Assembly: GCF_019802085.1 (NCBI RefSeq) | Contig: NZ_JAHVHV010000002.1 | Location: forward strand, 310,001 to 374,000 | Reading direction: 5' to 3' | Length of the DNA stretch: 64,000 nucleotides | Origin: Ferrimonas balearica | Lineage (GTDB): Bacteria > Pseudomonadota > Gammaproteobacteria > Enterobacterales > Shewanellaceae | Shown: piece by piece, positions 54,567-63,929 of the stretch | How positions within the stretch are numbered: position 1 is the stretch's first letter | Layout: each line of letters begins with the position of its first letter | Position numbers and translations under genes: made by a program | Notes under the pieces: generated by a model | Databases searched by the model: none | Told to the model about the DNA's origin: nothing | What the model saw: the letters and a program-made list of their open reading frames with translations, nothing else

Positions 54567-57500
54567 CCGGGGTGATCGCCGCCGCCCTGGCGCGCAGCCG
54601 CAGTGTATTGATGGTCTTTGTCCTGCTGCTGATCGCCGGCAGCATGACCTACCGCAGCATCCCCAAGGAGTCCGAGCCGGACATCACCATCCCGGTGATC
54701 TACGTCTCCATCGTCCACGACGGGATCTCCCCGGAGGACGCCGAGCGGATGCTGGTGCGCCCAATGGAGCAGGAGCTGCGCAGCATCGAGGGGATCGATG
54801 AGCTGCGGGCCACCGCCGCCGAGGGCCACGCCAGCCTGGTGATGGAGTTCGACGCCGGCTTCGATCCCAAGGTGGCGCTGGCGGACGTGCGGGACAAGGT
54901 GACCCTGGCCAAGGCCAAGCTGCCGGCGGACACCGAGGAGCCGACGGTGCACGAGGTGACCCTGGCGGAGGAGAACCCGGTGATCACCGTGACCCTCTCC
55001 GGCCCCATCCCCGAGCGCACCCTGGTGCAGATCGCCCGCACCCTGAGGGACAAGCTGGAGTCCCTGCCGGAGGTGCTGGAGGTGGAGATCGGCGGCGATC
55101 GCGAAGATTTGCTGGAGATCCTCATCGATCCGCTGCTTTTGGAGAGCTACCAGCTGGAGGTGGGGGACATCGCCACCCTGGTGGCCCGCTCCAACCGCCT
55201 GGTGCCCGCCGGCACCATGGACACCGGCGAGGGCCGCTTCGCCATCAAGGTGCCCTCGGTGTTCGAGTCGCTGAAGGACATCCTGGAGCTGCCGGTGAAG
55301 GTGCAGGGGGACCAGGTGGTCACCGTCGGTGACATCGCCACGGTGCGCCGCAGCTTCAAGGATCCCAACTCCTTCGCCCGTCTCAATCAGCAGCCGGCGT
55401 TGTCGCTGGAGGTCAAGAAGCGCCCCGGGGAGAACATCATCTCCACCGTGGCCAAGGTGAAAGCGATGATGGCGGCGGCCCAGGGTCAGTGGCCCCAGGC
55501 CCTGGAGGTGACCTACACCGGCGACCAGTCCGAGGACGTCGAGAGCATGCTCACCGATCTGCAGAACAACGTGCTCTCCGCCATCCTGCTGGTGGTGATC
55601 GTGGTGATCGCCGCCCTGGGGGCGCGCAGTGCCGCCCTGGTGGGGCTGGCGATCCCCGGATCCTTCCTCACCGGCATTCTGATCCTGGCCACCATGGGGC
55701 TGACGGTGAACATCGTGGTGCTGTTCGCGCTGATCATGGCGGTGGGGATGCTGGTGGACGGCGCCATCGTGGTCACCGAGTACGCCGACCGGCGGATGAG
55801 CGAGGGGGCACCGCGCAAGCGCGCCTACGCCGAGGCGGCCCAGCGGATGTCCTGGCCCATCATCGCCTCCACCGCCACCACCCTGGCGGCCTTCGCCCCG
55901 CTGATGTTCTGGCCCGGGATCATGGGCGAGTTCATGAAGTTCTTCCCCCTGACCCTGATCGCCACCCTGACCGCCTCGTTGCTGATGGCGCTCATCTTTG
56001 TGCCCACCCTGGGGGGCGTGTTCGGTCAGCCATTGCCTTTGAGTGAGGGGCAACGCCGGGCGATCCTGCAGGCGGAAGCCGGCGACATCACCACCTTGCC
56101 CGGGCTGTCCGGCCGTTACGTGCGGATGCTGGACCGGGCGATCCGCCACCCCTGGAAGGTGCTGGGCAGCGTCTTTTTGGGGCTGGGCCTTATCATCGGC
56201 GCCTACACCCAGTTCAACCACGGCACCGAGTTTTTCCCCAAGGTGGAGCCCTCGGGGCTCAACCTCTTTGTGCGCGGCTACGGCGATCTCTCCATCCACG
56301 AGAAGGACCGGCTGATGAAGCGGGTGGAATCCCGGCTGTCGGACATGCCGGAGCTGGAAACCCTCTACGCCCGCACCGACGGCGGTGATCGCATCGGCTA
56401 CATCCGCTTGAACCTGGTGGAGTGGGACCAGCGGGAGACCGCGGACAATCTGCTGCCGCGGATCCGTGAACGGCTGGAGGGCCTGGCGGGGCTGGAGATC
56501 GAGGTGCGCAAGGACCAGAACGGTCCCTCCTCCGGCAAGGCGCTGCAGTTGGAGCTGGCCTCGCGCCTGCCCGATGCCCTGAACGACGCGGTGCGCAAGG
56601 TGCGCCGTGAGCTGGCGGCGGACGGCCGCTTCCTCAACCTGGAGGACACCGGCTCCAAGCCCGGCATCGAGTGGCAACTGTTGGTGGACCGCTCCAAGGC
56701 GGCCCGTTTCGCCGCCGACGCCACCGCCGTGGGCAACACGGTGCAGTTTGTCACCTCCGGCCTCAAGGTGGGGGAGTACCGCCCCGACGACGCCGACGAG
56801 GAGCTGGACATCCGCGCCCGCTTCCCCGCCGACAAACGTCACATCCTGCGGCTCGATCAGCTGCGCCTCAACACCCCCTATGGCCAGGTGCCGGTGTCCA
56901 ACTTTGTCGAGCGCACCGCCGCCCCCAAGGTGGACAGCATCCGACGCATCGACGGCCGCCGGGTGATGACCATCAAGGCGGATCTGGCCCCCGGCGTCCA
57001 GCTCGGGGACGTGATGCCCGAGCTGCAGGCTCGCTTGCCGGAGCTGAAGCTGCACCCCTCGGTGGAGGCCAGCTTCACCGGTGAGAACGAGGAGCAGGCG
57101 GAGTCCCAGCAGTTCCTGGTCAACGCCTTCCTGGTGGCCCTGTTCATCATGGCGGTGATCCTGGTGACCCAGTTCAACAGCTTCTACCAGGCGTTTCTTA
57201 TCCTGACCGCGGTGCTGCTCTCCACCGCCGGGGTACTGCTGGGGCTGATGATCGCCGGCAAGCCGTTCAATATCGTCATGTGTGGCCTGGGGATCATCGC
57301 CCTGGCGGGGATCGTGGTGAACAACAACATTGTGCTTATCGACACCTACAACGTGTTGCGGGCCCAGGGGATCGCCGCCCACGAGGCGATCTTGCGCACC
57401 GGTGCCCAGCGTCTGCGTCCGGTGATGCTCACCACCATCACCACCATCCTGGGTCTGATGCCCATGGTGCTGGAGACCAACATCGACCTCATCCACCGGG

Positions 57501-57697
57501 TGGTCGAGGTGGGTGGGCCCTCCACCCAGTGGTGGAGCCAGCTGGCCACCACGGTGGCCGGCGGCCTGGCCTTTGCCACCGTGCTGACCCTGGTGCTGAC
57601 CCCGGCGCTGCTGGCCCTGCGGGCCCGGCACCAGGAGCGCAAGGCCGCCGCCACGGTGGCCCCGCCCCAGGAGGAGGCGCTGGAAGGCGCGGTCTGA
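54563..57697 (+). CDS. RND efflux permease
   Basis: A 1044-residue RND transporter with 12 membrane helices and two large periplasmic loops, the normal size for the family. The TM4 region reads AVGMLVDGAIVVTEYADRR, with one conserved aspartate where HAE1 drug pumps have DD. It is coupled to the adaptor gene by an ATGA overlap. The branch is neither clearly AcrB (multidrug) nor CusA (metal). Substrate unknown. It is followed by 167 noncoding bases before the next gene. Confidence 0.92.
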   Translation: MTGVIAAALARSRSVLMVFVLLLIAGSMTYRSIPKESEPDITIPVIYVSIVHDGISPEDAERMLVRPMEQELRSIEGIDELRATAAEGHASLVMEFDAGFDPKVALADVRDKVTLAKAKLPADTEEPTVHEVTLAEENPVITVTLSGPIPERTLVQIARTLRDKLESLPEVLEVEIGGDREDLLEILIDPLLLESYQLEVGDIATLVARSNRLVPAGTMDTGEGRFAIKVPSVFESLKDILELPVKVQGDQVVTVGDIATVRRSFKDPNSFARLNQQPALSLEVKKRPGENIISTVAKVKAMMAAAQGQWPQALEVTYTGDQSEDVESMLTDLQNNVLSAILLVVIVVIAALGARSAALVGLAIPGSFLTGILILATMGLTVNIVVLFALIMAVGMLVDGAIVVTEYADRRMSEGAPRKRAYAEAAQRMSWPIIASTATTLAAFAPLMFWPGIMGEFMKFFPLTLIATLTASLLMALIFVPTLGGVFGQPLPLSEGQRRAILQAEAGDITTLPGLSGRYVRMLDRAIRHPWKVLGSVFLGLGLIIGAYTQFNHGTEFFPKVEPSGLNLFVRGYGDLSIHEKDRLMKRVESRLSDMPELETLYARTDGGDRIGYIRLNLVEWDQRETADNLLPRIRERLEGLAGLEIEVRKDQNGPSSGKALQLELASRLPDALNDAVRKVRRELAADGRFLNLEDTGSKPGIEWQLLVDRSKAARFAADATAVGNTVQFVTSGLKVGEYRPDDADEELDIRARFPADKRHILRLDQLRLNTPYGQVPVSNFVERTAAPKVDSIRRIDGRRVMTIKADLAPGVQLGDVMPELQARLPELKLHPSVEASFTGENEEQAESQQFLVNAFLVALFIMAVILVTQFNSFYQAFLILTAVLLSTAGVLLGLMIAGKPFNIVMCGLGIIALAGIVVNNNIVLIDTYNVLRAQGIAAHEAILRTGAQRLRPVMLTTITTILGLMPMVLETNIDLIHRVVEVGGPSTQWWSQLATTVAGGLAFATVLTLVLTPALLALRARHQERKAAATVAPPQEEALEGAV

Positions 57698-57864
57698 ACC
57701 CGAGCCCGCCGGTGGGGGATTCAACCAACCGGTGGGCCCTTTGACCACAGCTCGCCGCTCGCCAATTTTTATCCGGTTGATAAATAAAGGGTTGTTTCTC
57801 TGGCCCGGCTCTTGCTTTGTCTTTGGCCACCACCGTCATTTTCAACCCAATTAAGGAAAGCCCA

Positions 57865-58680
57865 ATGATTCGATGGACCCCGATGCTGGCCCTGCCCCTG
57901 CTGCTCTCTGGCTGCGTCATCCACCTCGATGGCAGCAGCTGCCAAAGCGCCGATTACCAGACCGAGGAGGTCCTGCTGCTCAGCGCCTCGGACCTTCGCC
58001 GGTTCGAGGTGAAGGCGGACGCCGGCCAGCTGCTGATCTTCGGCGAGCCGGGGCGCAGTGAGATCAGCGTCGAGGCCACCCTCTACAGCACCGGCCCGGA
58101 GGCGGAGGATCACGATTTTCGCCTGGAGCGCCGCGGCGATACCGCGGTACTGACCGCCACTCAGCACAGCACCATGGGCTGCTGGCGCGACTCCCCCCGC
58201 ATCGATCTGGTGGTCAAGGCGCCCGCCGGTCTGGATCTGACCGTGGACGACGGCAGTGGGGATCTGGAGATCCTCGGCATGACCGGCGCCCTGTCCGTGG
58301 AGGACGGCAGCGGCAACCTGGTGATCGACGGCGGCAGTCGCCTGGTGCTGGACGACGGCTCCGGCGATGCCCGGGTGCGCAATGTGACCGGGTCGGCCAC
58401 CATTGAAGATGGCAGCGGCAACCTGTGGGTGAGCCGCATCGGCGGGGACCTGGAGGTCGACGATGGCTCCGGGGATCTGGCTATCGTCGAGGTGGCGGGA
58501 GCGGCGCGCATCGAGGACGGCTCGGGCAACCTGAGCGTCGAAAAGGTGGACGGAGTTGTCACCGTCGACGACGGCTCCGGCGACATCCGGGTGCGCCATG
58601 TCGGCGGTTTCACCCTGGTGGAGGGCGGCTCCGGCCAGCTCAGCCTCAAAGAGGTGACGGGGCCGGTAAGCCTCAACTGA
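57865..58680 (+). CDS. Lipoprotein with alternating DDGSGD/EDGSGN repeats
   Basis: A 271-residue lipoprotein (lipobox LPLLLSGC) related to the DUF4097 beta-helix adhesin-like class. From about residue 125 it carries an almost regular array of roughly 19-residue units, each with a GSG turn; the units alternate DDGSGD and EDGSGN (for example VDDGSGDLEI, then VEDGSGNLVI). This gives a two-sided beta-solenoid with acidic turns stacked on one edge, suited to binding calcium. TAAGGA precedes the ATG. Function unknown; an outer-membrane or periplasmic location is inferred. Confidence 0.7.
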   Translation: MIRWTPMLALPLLLSGCVIHLDGSSCQSADYQTEEVLLLSASDLRRFEVKADAGQLLIFGEPGRSEISVEATLYSTGPEAEDHDFRLERRGDTAVLTATQHSTMGCWRDSPRIDLVVKAPAGLDLTVDDGSGDLEILGMTGALSVEDGSGNLVIDGGSRLVLDDGSGDARVRNVTGSATIEDGSGNLWVSRIGGDLEVDDGSGDLAIVEVAGAARIEDGSGNLSVEKVDGVVTVDDGSGDIRVRHVGGFTLVEGGSGQLSLKEVTGPVSLN

Positions 58681-58698
58681 GCCCCGCGCAGAAACAAT

Positions 58699-58725
58699 AA
58701 AAGCGGCCCCGAGGGGCCGCTTTTT
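58699..58725. terminator. Bidirectional intrinsic terminator
   Basis: AAGCGGCCCC pairs with GGGGCCGCTT over a two-base loop, with an A-rich left side and five T residues on the right. It lies between the convergent repeat lipoprotein and octaheme cytochrome genes. Confidence 0.8.
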
Positions 58726-58745
58726 CTTTGCAGGGAGGGAGTGAA

Positions 58746-60416
58746 TTACTTGTGCATCTTGCCGTCGTGGTTCTGCATCAGCTTCTGGGCGTAATCGTCC
58801 GCCTCGGCATGACACTGACCACAGGCAAAGCGCTGCTGCAGGTAGGGGAACATGTGAGTGTCCTTGGCGTCCGCGTCCACCAGCTGGCCCTGTTCGTTGT
58901 ACAGGTCGATGGCGAAGGTGTGGATGCGGATGTCACCGCGCAGCTCGGCAGTGGGGCGGCCCTCACCGGTGACGTAACCGGAGGTGGCGTTCTTCACCAC
59001 TTCGGGCATGTGACAGGTGGTGCACTCGAAGTTGGCGTGCAGCGTGGAGTTGAACTCCACCGCGTGGTCGCCGCTGTGGCAATCGGTACAGGCCTTCACC
59101 GCGCCCTGATGGATGGCTTCATCCTGGTTCAGGGTGGACTTGTGGGTGTCGTGGCAGACCGCACAGGCGTTTTCGGCCCCGTAGTAGATGGGGAACTTCT
59201 CGTAGTGCTTGCCGGTGATCTCGCCGCTGACCGGATCGATGGCCATCAGCTCATCGTGGGTCTGGTGGTGGCGGGGCAGGCCGCTGCGCACCATCACACG
59301 AGCGCCGTACTCGGGCCCTTCCGGGAACGCCTTGTTGAAGCTGCTCTCGTAGCCGTTCTTGTGGTTACGGTCGCCATCACGGGTGTGACATTCGGCGCAG
59401 TGCACCGGCTGGCCATAGCCCATGGCTTCACTTTGCAGATCCGCGGTCAGACGCGGAGTGGCGAAGCGGGTGATGTTGTCCTTGCTCGGCGCCTTGGTGT
59501 GCTCGATACCGGCACCGTGGCAGCTTTCACACTGCACGCCTTCGGCCACGAAGGTGCCGTAGATCCCGGGCAGGTCGTCCTGCTTCTGCGGGTTGAGCGC
59601 TTCGTCGTAAGGCTTCCAGCCGGTGGTGTGGCAGTGGCCGCAATCCCAGGGCTTGTCCACGGAGCCGGCGTTGTAGTTGGACATGATCTGGTCGTCCAGG
59701 CCCAGGGCTTCGGCGTGGATATTGTGCTGGGCCTGGGAGCCGGTCACCAGGTAACCGTCCTTGTCCATCCAGCGCAGTTTCCAGCCGTAACCACCGGAGG
59801 TGTAGCTCACGTCGGCGTAGGTCTGCGGGGTACCCAGGGTGTTGTCGGTGGACTCACCGTTGTTGTCGATCTGCTCCAGGGCACCGGAGACGTCGCTGTA
59901 GGGGAACTCGGGCACCTGGTCATCGGCGATCTGCATGATCTTGAAGTTGTGACCGTGCAGCTGGTGGCTGCGCATGTCGCCCAGGGAGGGGTTGCTGTGG
60001 CAGCCCAGGCAGCTCTGGCTGCCGGCGAAGATGGCTTCACCCACGGCCACGGTGATGGTGCCGGTGGCCTCATCGGTGCCGTCGCTGACGGTGTAGGCGA
60101 TGGCAGCCTCACCCACGTAGCCCTTGGGATCAAAGAGGATCCGATCGCCCTGGATGGTCAGGTCGCCGTTGTCCACGGTGGCCGCGGCCAGGGTCAGGAT
60201 GTCCCCTTCATCCTCGTCGCTGGCGTGCAGCATGGGGTTGATGGTGATCGGCAGGTTGCTTTCGGTCATGCGGGTGCCGTCAGCGGCCACCGGCGGGGTG
60301 TTCTCCGGCGGCGGCTCGGGCGGATCCACCGGCGGGTTGTCGTTGTCACTGCTGCAGCCGACGAGGGCTACGGAACCCATCAGCAGGGCCAGTGCGGTTT
60401 TTTGGAAGGCTTTCAT
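58746..60416 (-). CDS. Octaheme c-type cytochrome lipoprotein
   Basis: A 556-residue lipoprotein cytochrome. The lipobox is ALVGCSSD; a proline-rich spacer and an Ig/cadherin-like domain (to about residue 130; AYTVSDGTDEATGTITV) precede eight CxxCH heme motifs: CLGCH, CGHCH, CESCH, CAECH, CAVCH, CTDCH, CTTCH, CGQCH. It resembles outer-surface and periplasmic multiheme cytochromes of metal-reducing bacteria, but it is neither OmcA/MtrC (ten hemes) nor a nitrite/tetrathionate reductase that I can identify. Three ATG codons stand in a row; the third (60416) has the best ribosome spacing. A kinase/regulator pair lies upstream on the same strand. Confidence 0.85.
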   Translation of the reverse strand: MKAFQKTALALLMGSVALVGCSSDNDNPPVDPPEPPPENTPPVAADGTRMTESNLPITINPMLHASDEDEGDILTLAAATVDNGDLTIQGDRILFDPKGYVGEAAIAYTVSDGTDEATGTITVAVGEAIFAGSQSCLGCHSNPSLGDMRSHQLHGHNFKIMQIADDQVPEFPYSDVSGALEQIDNNGESTDNTLGTPQTYADVSYTSGGYGWKLRWMDKDGYLVTGSQAQHNIHAEALGLDDQIMSNYNAGSVDKPWDCGHCHTTGWKPYDEALNPQKQDDLPGIYGTFVAEGVQCESCHGAGIEHTKAPSKDNITRFATPRLTADLQSEAMGYGQPVHCAECHTRDGDRNHKNGYESSFNKAFPEGPEYGARVMVRSGLPRHHQTHDELMAIDPVSGEITGKHYEKFPIYYGAENACAVCHDTHKSTLNQDEAIHQGAVKACTDCHSGDHAVEFNSTLHANFECTTCHMPEVVKNATSGYVTGEGRPTAELRGDIRIHTFAIDLYNEQGQLVDADAKDTHMFPYLQQRFACGQCHAEADDYAQKLMQNHDGKMHK

Positions 60417-60490
60417 CATCATCTCCTGCGACGCGCGAAGCGTCTTTTTATTGGCAGGATCAGTATCCAAACCCCCCGGTAACAGGACCA

Positions 60491-60537
60491 GATAAGGGGA
60501 ATTAACCTTCTGGCCCGGGTTGTGAAATCCCCTTATC
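60491..60537. promoter_or_regulatory. Inverted repeat upstream of the octaheme cytochrome gene
   Basis: GATAAGGGGA (60491-60500) and TCCCCTTATC (60528-60537) form a perfect 10-base inverted repeat with a 27-base spacer, 75-121 bases upstream of the cytochrome start. The spacing, about two and a half helical turns, places both halves on nearly the same face of the DNA and fits an operator for a dimeric regulator, plausibly the adjacent response regulator. It could also be a loose hairpin in the 3' region of that gene, but no T-tract follows. Confidence 0.5.
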
Positions 60538-60569
60538 AGTTGAGTTGTAAGTCAATGTTTTTACGCGCT

Positions 60570-61214
60570 TTAATCCGCTGACTCCTGGAGCAGGAAGTGG
60601 CACATTTGCTGCCCCTCGGTTGTCAGAAAGTAGACCTTGTTCACATTTTGCTGGATGAGCCCGGACTGCTTGAGCTGGCGAAGGTGGAAGTTGAACTTGG
60701 TGTGATCCTCCAGCCCCACCAGGCGGCACAAGTCCATAAAGCGCAGCTGGCGATGGCGCACCAGTTGCAGCAGGGTCTGGCGACGAATGGGGTTGGAGAG
60801 GGCGGAGAACACCTTGTCGGCGGCGGCGTCGTCGAGCTTGGGCTGGGGCTGACGCTGGACGTTGACCCGTTTGACCGTGGTGGCCAGGGTCGCCAGGTTG
60901 AAGGGTTTGGAGAGGAACTCGTCGGCGCCCTTTTTCATGGCGTCCACCGCGGTGTCCACGGTGGCGAAGGCGGTGGTGATGATGATCCCCATCCCCGGCT
61001 GCAATCGCCTCAGGTTGGCGATCGCCTCCACGCCGCTCATGCCGGGCATCACCAGATCCAGGACGGCAACATCAAAGCTCTGGTTTTCCGCTGCGTCCAG
61101 GGCGGTTTCCGCGCTGTCGCAGGCGATCACCGTCATCCCCTCCAGCGACAGGGCCTCCTCCAGGGTCAGGCGCAGTTCCTGGTCGTCTTCGGCCAGGAGA
61201 ATGGTCAGGCTCAT
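60570..61214 (-). CDS. Response regulator with an ArsR-type winged-helix output domain
   Basis: A 214-residue regulator. Residues 1-125 are a receiver with the acidic pair in LLAEDDQE, phospho-aspartate in VLDLVMPG, threonine in ITTAFAT, and lysine in FLSKPFN. The C-terminal domain (about 140-214) is an ArsR-like helix-turn-helix (KVFSALSNPIRRQTLLQLVR, HTKFNFHLRQLKQSGLI) instead of the usual OmpR, NarL or Fis type. Such a pairing is rare. It overlaps the kinase gene by four bases. It probably controls the octaheme cytochrome gene immediately downstream. The start at 61214 (MSLTILLAEDDQ) is set by the receiver fold. Confidence 0.85.
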   Translation of the reverse strand: MSLTILLAEDDQELRLTLEEALSLEGMTVIACDSAETALDAAENQSFDVAVLDLVMPGMSGVEAIANLRRLQPGMGIIITTAFATVDTAVDAMKKGADEFLSKPFNLATLATTVKRVNVQRQPQPKLDDAAADKVFSALSNPIRRQTLLQLVRHRQLRFMDLCRLVGLEDHTKFNFHLRQLKQSGLIQQNVNKVYFLTTEGQQMCHFLLQESAD

Positions 61215-62593
61215 GCGAGGCTCCTCGGTAGGTGGATGGTGACGCACAGGCCGTGCAGCCAGTTATGGAGGCTCAGCTCCCCCTGGTGCTGCTGGACGAT
61301 CTGCTGGCTGATGGCCAGCCCCAGGCCGGTGCCGTTGTCCTTGGTGGTGAAGAAGGGGCGCAGGATCTCGGCCTGCTTGGCCTCGGGCACCCCGCTGCCG
61401 TAGTCCCGAACCTGGATGCGGATCCGCTCGCCCGCCGCCTCGGTGTGGATCTCCAGCCGTTTCTGGTCGCCGCTGGCGTCGATGGCGTTGCTGATGAGGT
61501 TGATCAGCACCTCCTCCAGCTTCACCGGATCGCCGCTGACCTGAAGGTTGGGCGCCAAGCTGCGGTGCACGGTAAAGCCCTTGAGTCGGTGCCCCATCAG
61601 CTCCAGGGCGGACTGGATCACCGGCTCGAGGGGGAACACCCGATCCGGCTGCTCCGACTGACGGGCGAAGTGCAGCACCTCCTGGGAGATGTGGGTGGCT
61701 CTGTCCAGCCCCTTGCGGATGCGGGCGATCTGGCGCTGATGGGGCCCCTCGTTGGGCAGCTGTTTGTCCAGCAGATCGCAGCCTAAGGTGGCGTAGCTCA
61801 AGGGGGTTTTGATCTCGTGGGCGATGCCGGAGGCCAGCTCTCCCATGGCGCGCATCTTCTCTCCCCGGAACAGCTGACGCTGCTGGGCCTCGATCTGGGC
61901 TTCGCGCTCCTTGTCGAAGATCTTCAGCGCCTGGTAGAGGGTGACCAGGATGGCGAAGGCGCACAGGGTACGCAGGGCCGGCACCCAGAGGCCCGCCTGG
62001 CTGGAGAGCAGTCCCGCCGCCAGACCGTAGGCGATGAGCGCCAGGCCGCAGTAGCCGAAATAGTGCCCCGCCAGTTGCCGCTCCTGGTACTGCTGGCGGG
62101 CGTAGTAGATCATCGCCAGGCCCGCTACGGCGCTGGCCCCCAGGCCAAAGATCCAGCGGGTCAGCTGAGCGGCCAGCTTCAGGAAAGCGTCGAGCTCCAT
62201 CAGCGGGAAGCTGGCCACCAGGTGCAGCACAAACACCGCCTGGGCGACCGCCAGGCTGGCCAGGGCCCAGGGCTTGCGGGCCAGGCCGGTGATCACCAGC
62301 ATCTTCCAGGCAAACCAGGCCATGGCCAGGAAAGAGAACCACAGCTTGAGCACCCGCAGGATCTTCATCTCCGACCACCACAGCATGGGGGTGTGAGGGG
62401 CCATCAGCTGGATGTAGAGTTCGGACCATTCGTGGAAGGCGTGGATAAAGCCGAAGGCCGCCAAAGCGGGCAGGGCGGAGGCGATGGCCAGCTGACTCAG
62501 GCGAAGGTTGCGAAAGGCGATCACGCAGCCGATGGTGAAGAACACCAGGCCGTAGAACAGGTAGATGTTAAACGTCAGCAGGGTATCGAGCAC
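61211..62593 (-). CDS. Membrane histidine kinase
   Basis: A 460-residue sensor kinase starting with GTG at 62593 (GGAGG upstream). The N-terminal half has about seven hydrophobic segments (residues 1-210) and no large periplasmic loop, so it senses something in or near the membrane. After a short linker come the phosphorylation site in ELASGIAHEIKTPLSY, and the ATP-binding domain with INLISNAIDAS (N-box), RDYGSGVPE (G1) and NGTGLGLAIS (G2). It is coupled to the REC-ArsR regulator. The signal is unknown; quinone redox state is a plausible guess given the cytochrome nearby. Confidence 0.88.
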   Translation of the reverse strand: MLDTLLTFNIYLFYGLVFFTIGCVIAFRNLRLSQLAIASALPALAAFGFIHAFHEWSELYIQLMAPHTPMLWWSEMKILRVLKLWFSFLAMAWFAWKMLVITGLARKPWALASLAVAQAVFVLHLVASFPLMELDAFLKLAAQLTRWIFGLGASAVAGLAMIYYARQQYQERQLAGHYFGYCGLALIAYGLAAGLLSSQAGLWVPALRTLCAFAILVTLYQALKIFDKEREAQIEAQQRQLFRGEKMRAMGELASGIAHEIKTPLSYATLGCDLLDKQLPNEGPHQRQIARIRKGLDRATHISQEVLHFARQSEQPDRVFPLEPVIQSALELMGHRLKGFTVHRSLAPNLQVSGDPVKLEEVLINLISNAIDASGDQKRLEIHTEAAGERIRIQVRDYGSGVPEAKQAEILRPFFTTKDNGTGLGLAISQQIVQQHQGELSLHNWLHGLCVTIHLPRSLA

Positions 62594-62767
62594 GGTTACC
62601 TCCCCAAGCCTGGCAGTATGGCGGCAAGTCGACGGAGGTTTCTGTGAGGTAACGGGGAGTTTTCAAGTCGAACGCGGTTATGTGAGGGCTTCTGCCATCG
62701 GGCCGTCATCCTGCTGTCATAAAATGCGATAAAATACCGGGACTTTGCCCATGAATTTGTCTTTGCT

Positions 62768-63922
62768 GTGAAATCGATCTGGTCCCTGTTTGTTCAGTTT
62801 TTGATGCTGGGTTGCGTCAGCTTCGGCGGCCCGGCCGCCCACATCGGCTACTTTCGCAAGAAGTTTGTCGAACAGGAAAAGTGGCTGGATGACGCCGCCT
62901 ACGGCCGCCTGGTGGCCCTCTCCCAGTTCCTGCCCGGCCCCGGATCCAGCCAGGTGGGCTTTGCCCTGGGCTACCGCCGTGCCGGCGTGCCCGGTGCCCT
63001 GGTGGCCTTTGTGGGTTTCACCCTGCCCTCGTTCATTCTGCTCTACCTGCTGGCGACCCTGAGCGTCGATGCCCTGGATAGCCCGGTGATGGGGGCGGTG
63101 ATCCACGGCCTCAAGCTGCTGGCGGTGGTGGTGGTGGCCGATGCCGTGTTGGGGATGAGCCGCAGTTTCTGTCAAACGGCGCTGCACTGGGCGCTGGCCA
63201 TCTTCAGTGCCGCGGTGTTGCTGGTGCTGCCCGGCTTGGCCGCGCAGCTGTCGGTGCTGGGGATCGCGGTCTTGGTCGCGGCCTGGCAGGCGCCCACATC
63301 CATTGCGACGCCCCCCGAAACCCCGCCGCGGGTGCAATGGTTGCCGTTGCTGCTGCTGGTATTGGCGGTGGGGGTGGCCTTGATGCCCGCCTCCGGTCTG
63401 ATGCACCGGATCTACGCCGACTTCTTCCAGGCCGGCGCCCTGGTGTTCGGCGGCGGTCACGTGGTGCTGCCGCTGTTGCAGGAGACCACCGGGGAGCTGA
63501 TAACCCCGGATCGCTTCCTGACCGGCTACGCCGCCGCCCAGGCGGTGCCCGGGCCCATGTTCACCCTGGCCACCTTCCTGGGGGCGGATCTGGCGCCGGA
63601 AGCGCCGCTGCTGGGGGCCGCGCTGGCCACCGTGGCGCTGTTCCTGCCGGGCCTTCTGCTGGTGCTGGTGCTCTACCACGGCTGGGAGGCGCTGGCGTCC
63701 CGACCCCGGGTGGCGGCTGCGGCGGCGGGGATCAACGCCGCAGTGGTGGGCCTGCTGCTCAGCGCGCTCTATCAGCCGGTGTTCATCAGCGCGGTGTTCG
63801 ACGCCGCCGACATGGCGATGGTGGTGGTGGGCCTCTACCTGCTCAAGCAACGAAAGCTGCCCATCCTCTGGCTGATTCTGGCAATGCTGGCCATGAGCCT
63901 GGCCCGCTGGGCCCTGGTGTAA
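62768..63922 (+). CDS. chrA: Chromate transporter ChrA
   Basis: A 384-residue two-domain chromate ion transporter family protein. The first half shows FLMLGCVSFGGPAAHIGYF and LVALSQFLPGPGSSQVGFALGY, and the second half repeats the theme with FFQAGALVFGGGHVVLPLL and GYAAAQAVPGPMFTLATFLG, the known tandem CHR repeat. The length matches. It starts with GTG at 62768, without a strong ribosome site. Export of chromate (or sulfate-like anions) is the family function. Confidence 0.88.
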   Translation: MKSIWSLFVQFLMLGCVSFGGPAAHIGYFRKKFVEQEKWLDDAAYGRLVALSQFLPGPGSSQVGFALGYRRAGVPGALVAFVGFTLPSFILLYLLATLSVDALDSPVMGAVIHGLKLLAVVVVADAVLGMSRSFCQTALHWALAIFSAAVLLVLPGLAAQLSVLGIAVLVAAWQAPTSIATPPETPPRVQWLPLLLLVLAVGVALMPASGLMHRIYADFFQAGALVFGGGHVVLPLLQETTGELITPDRFLTGYAAAQAVPGPMFTLATFLGADLAPEAPLLGAALATVALFLPGLLLVLVLYHGWEALASRPRVAAAAAGINAAVVGLLLSALYQPVFISAVFDAADMAMVVVGLYLLKQRKLPILWLILAMLAMSLARWALV

Positions 63923-63929
63923 CCCCGCT

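Noticed and set aside
54560-57748. A 1062-residue open frame on the minus strand opposite the RND permease
   Set aside because: It is a mirror of the RND permease gene, His/Gln/Gly-rich with no known domain. Long antisense frames are expected in GC-rich coding DNA.
58240-58660. Regular short repeats in DNA that could suggest a CRISPR or satellite
   Set aside because: The periodicity is that of the DDGSGD/EDGSGN protein repeats in frame; units vary in DNA sequence and there are no spacers.
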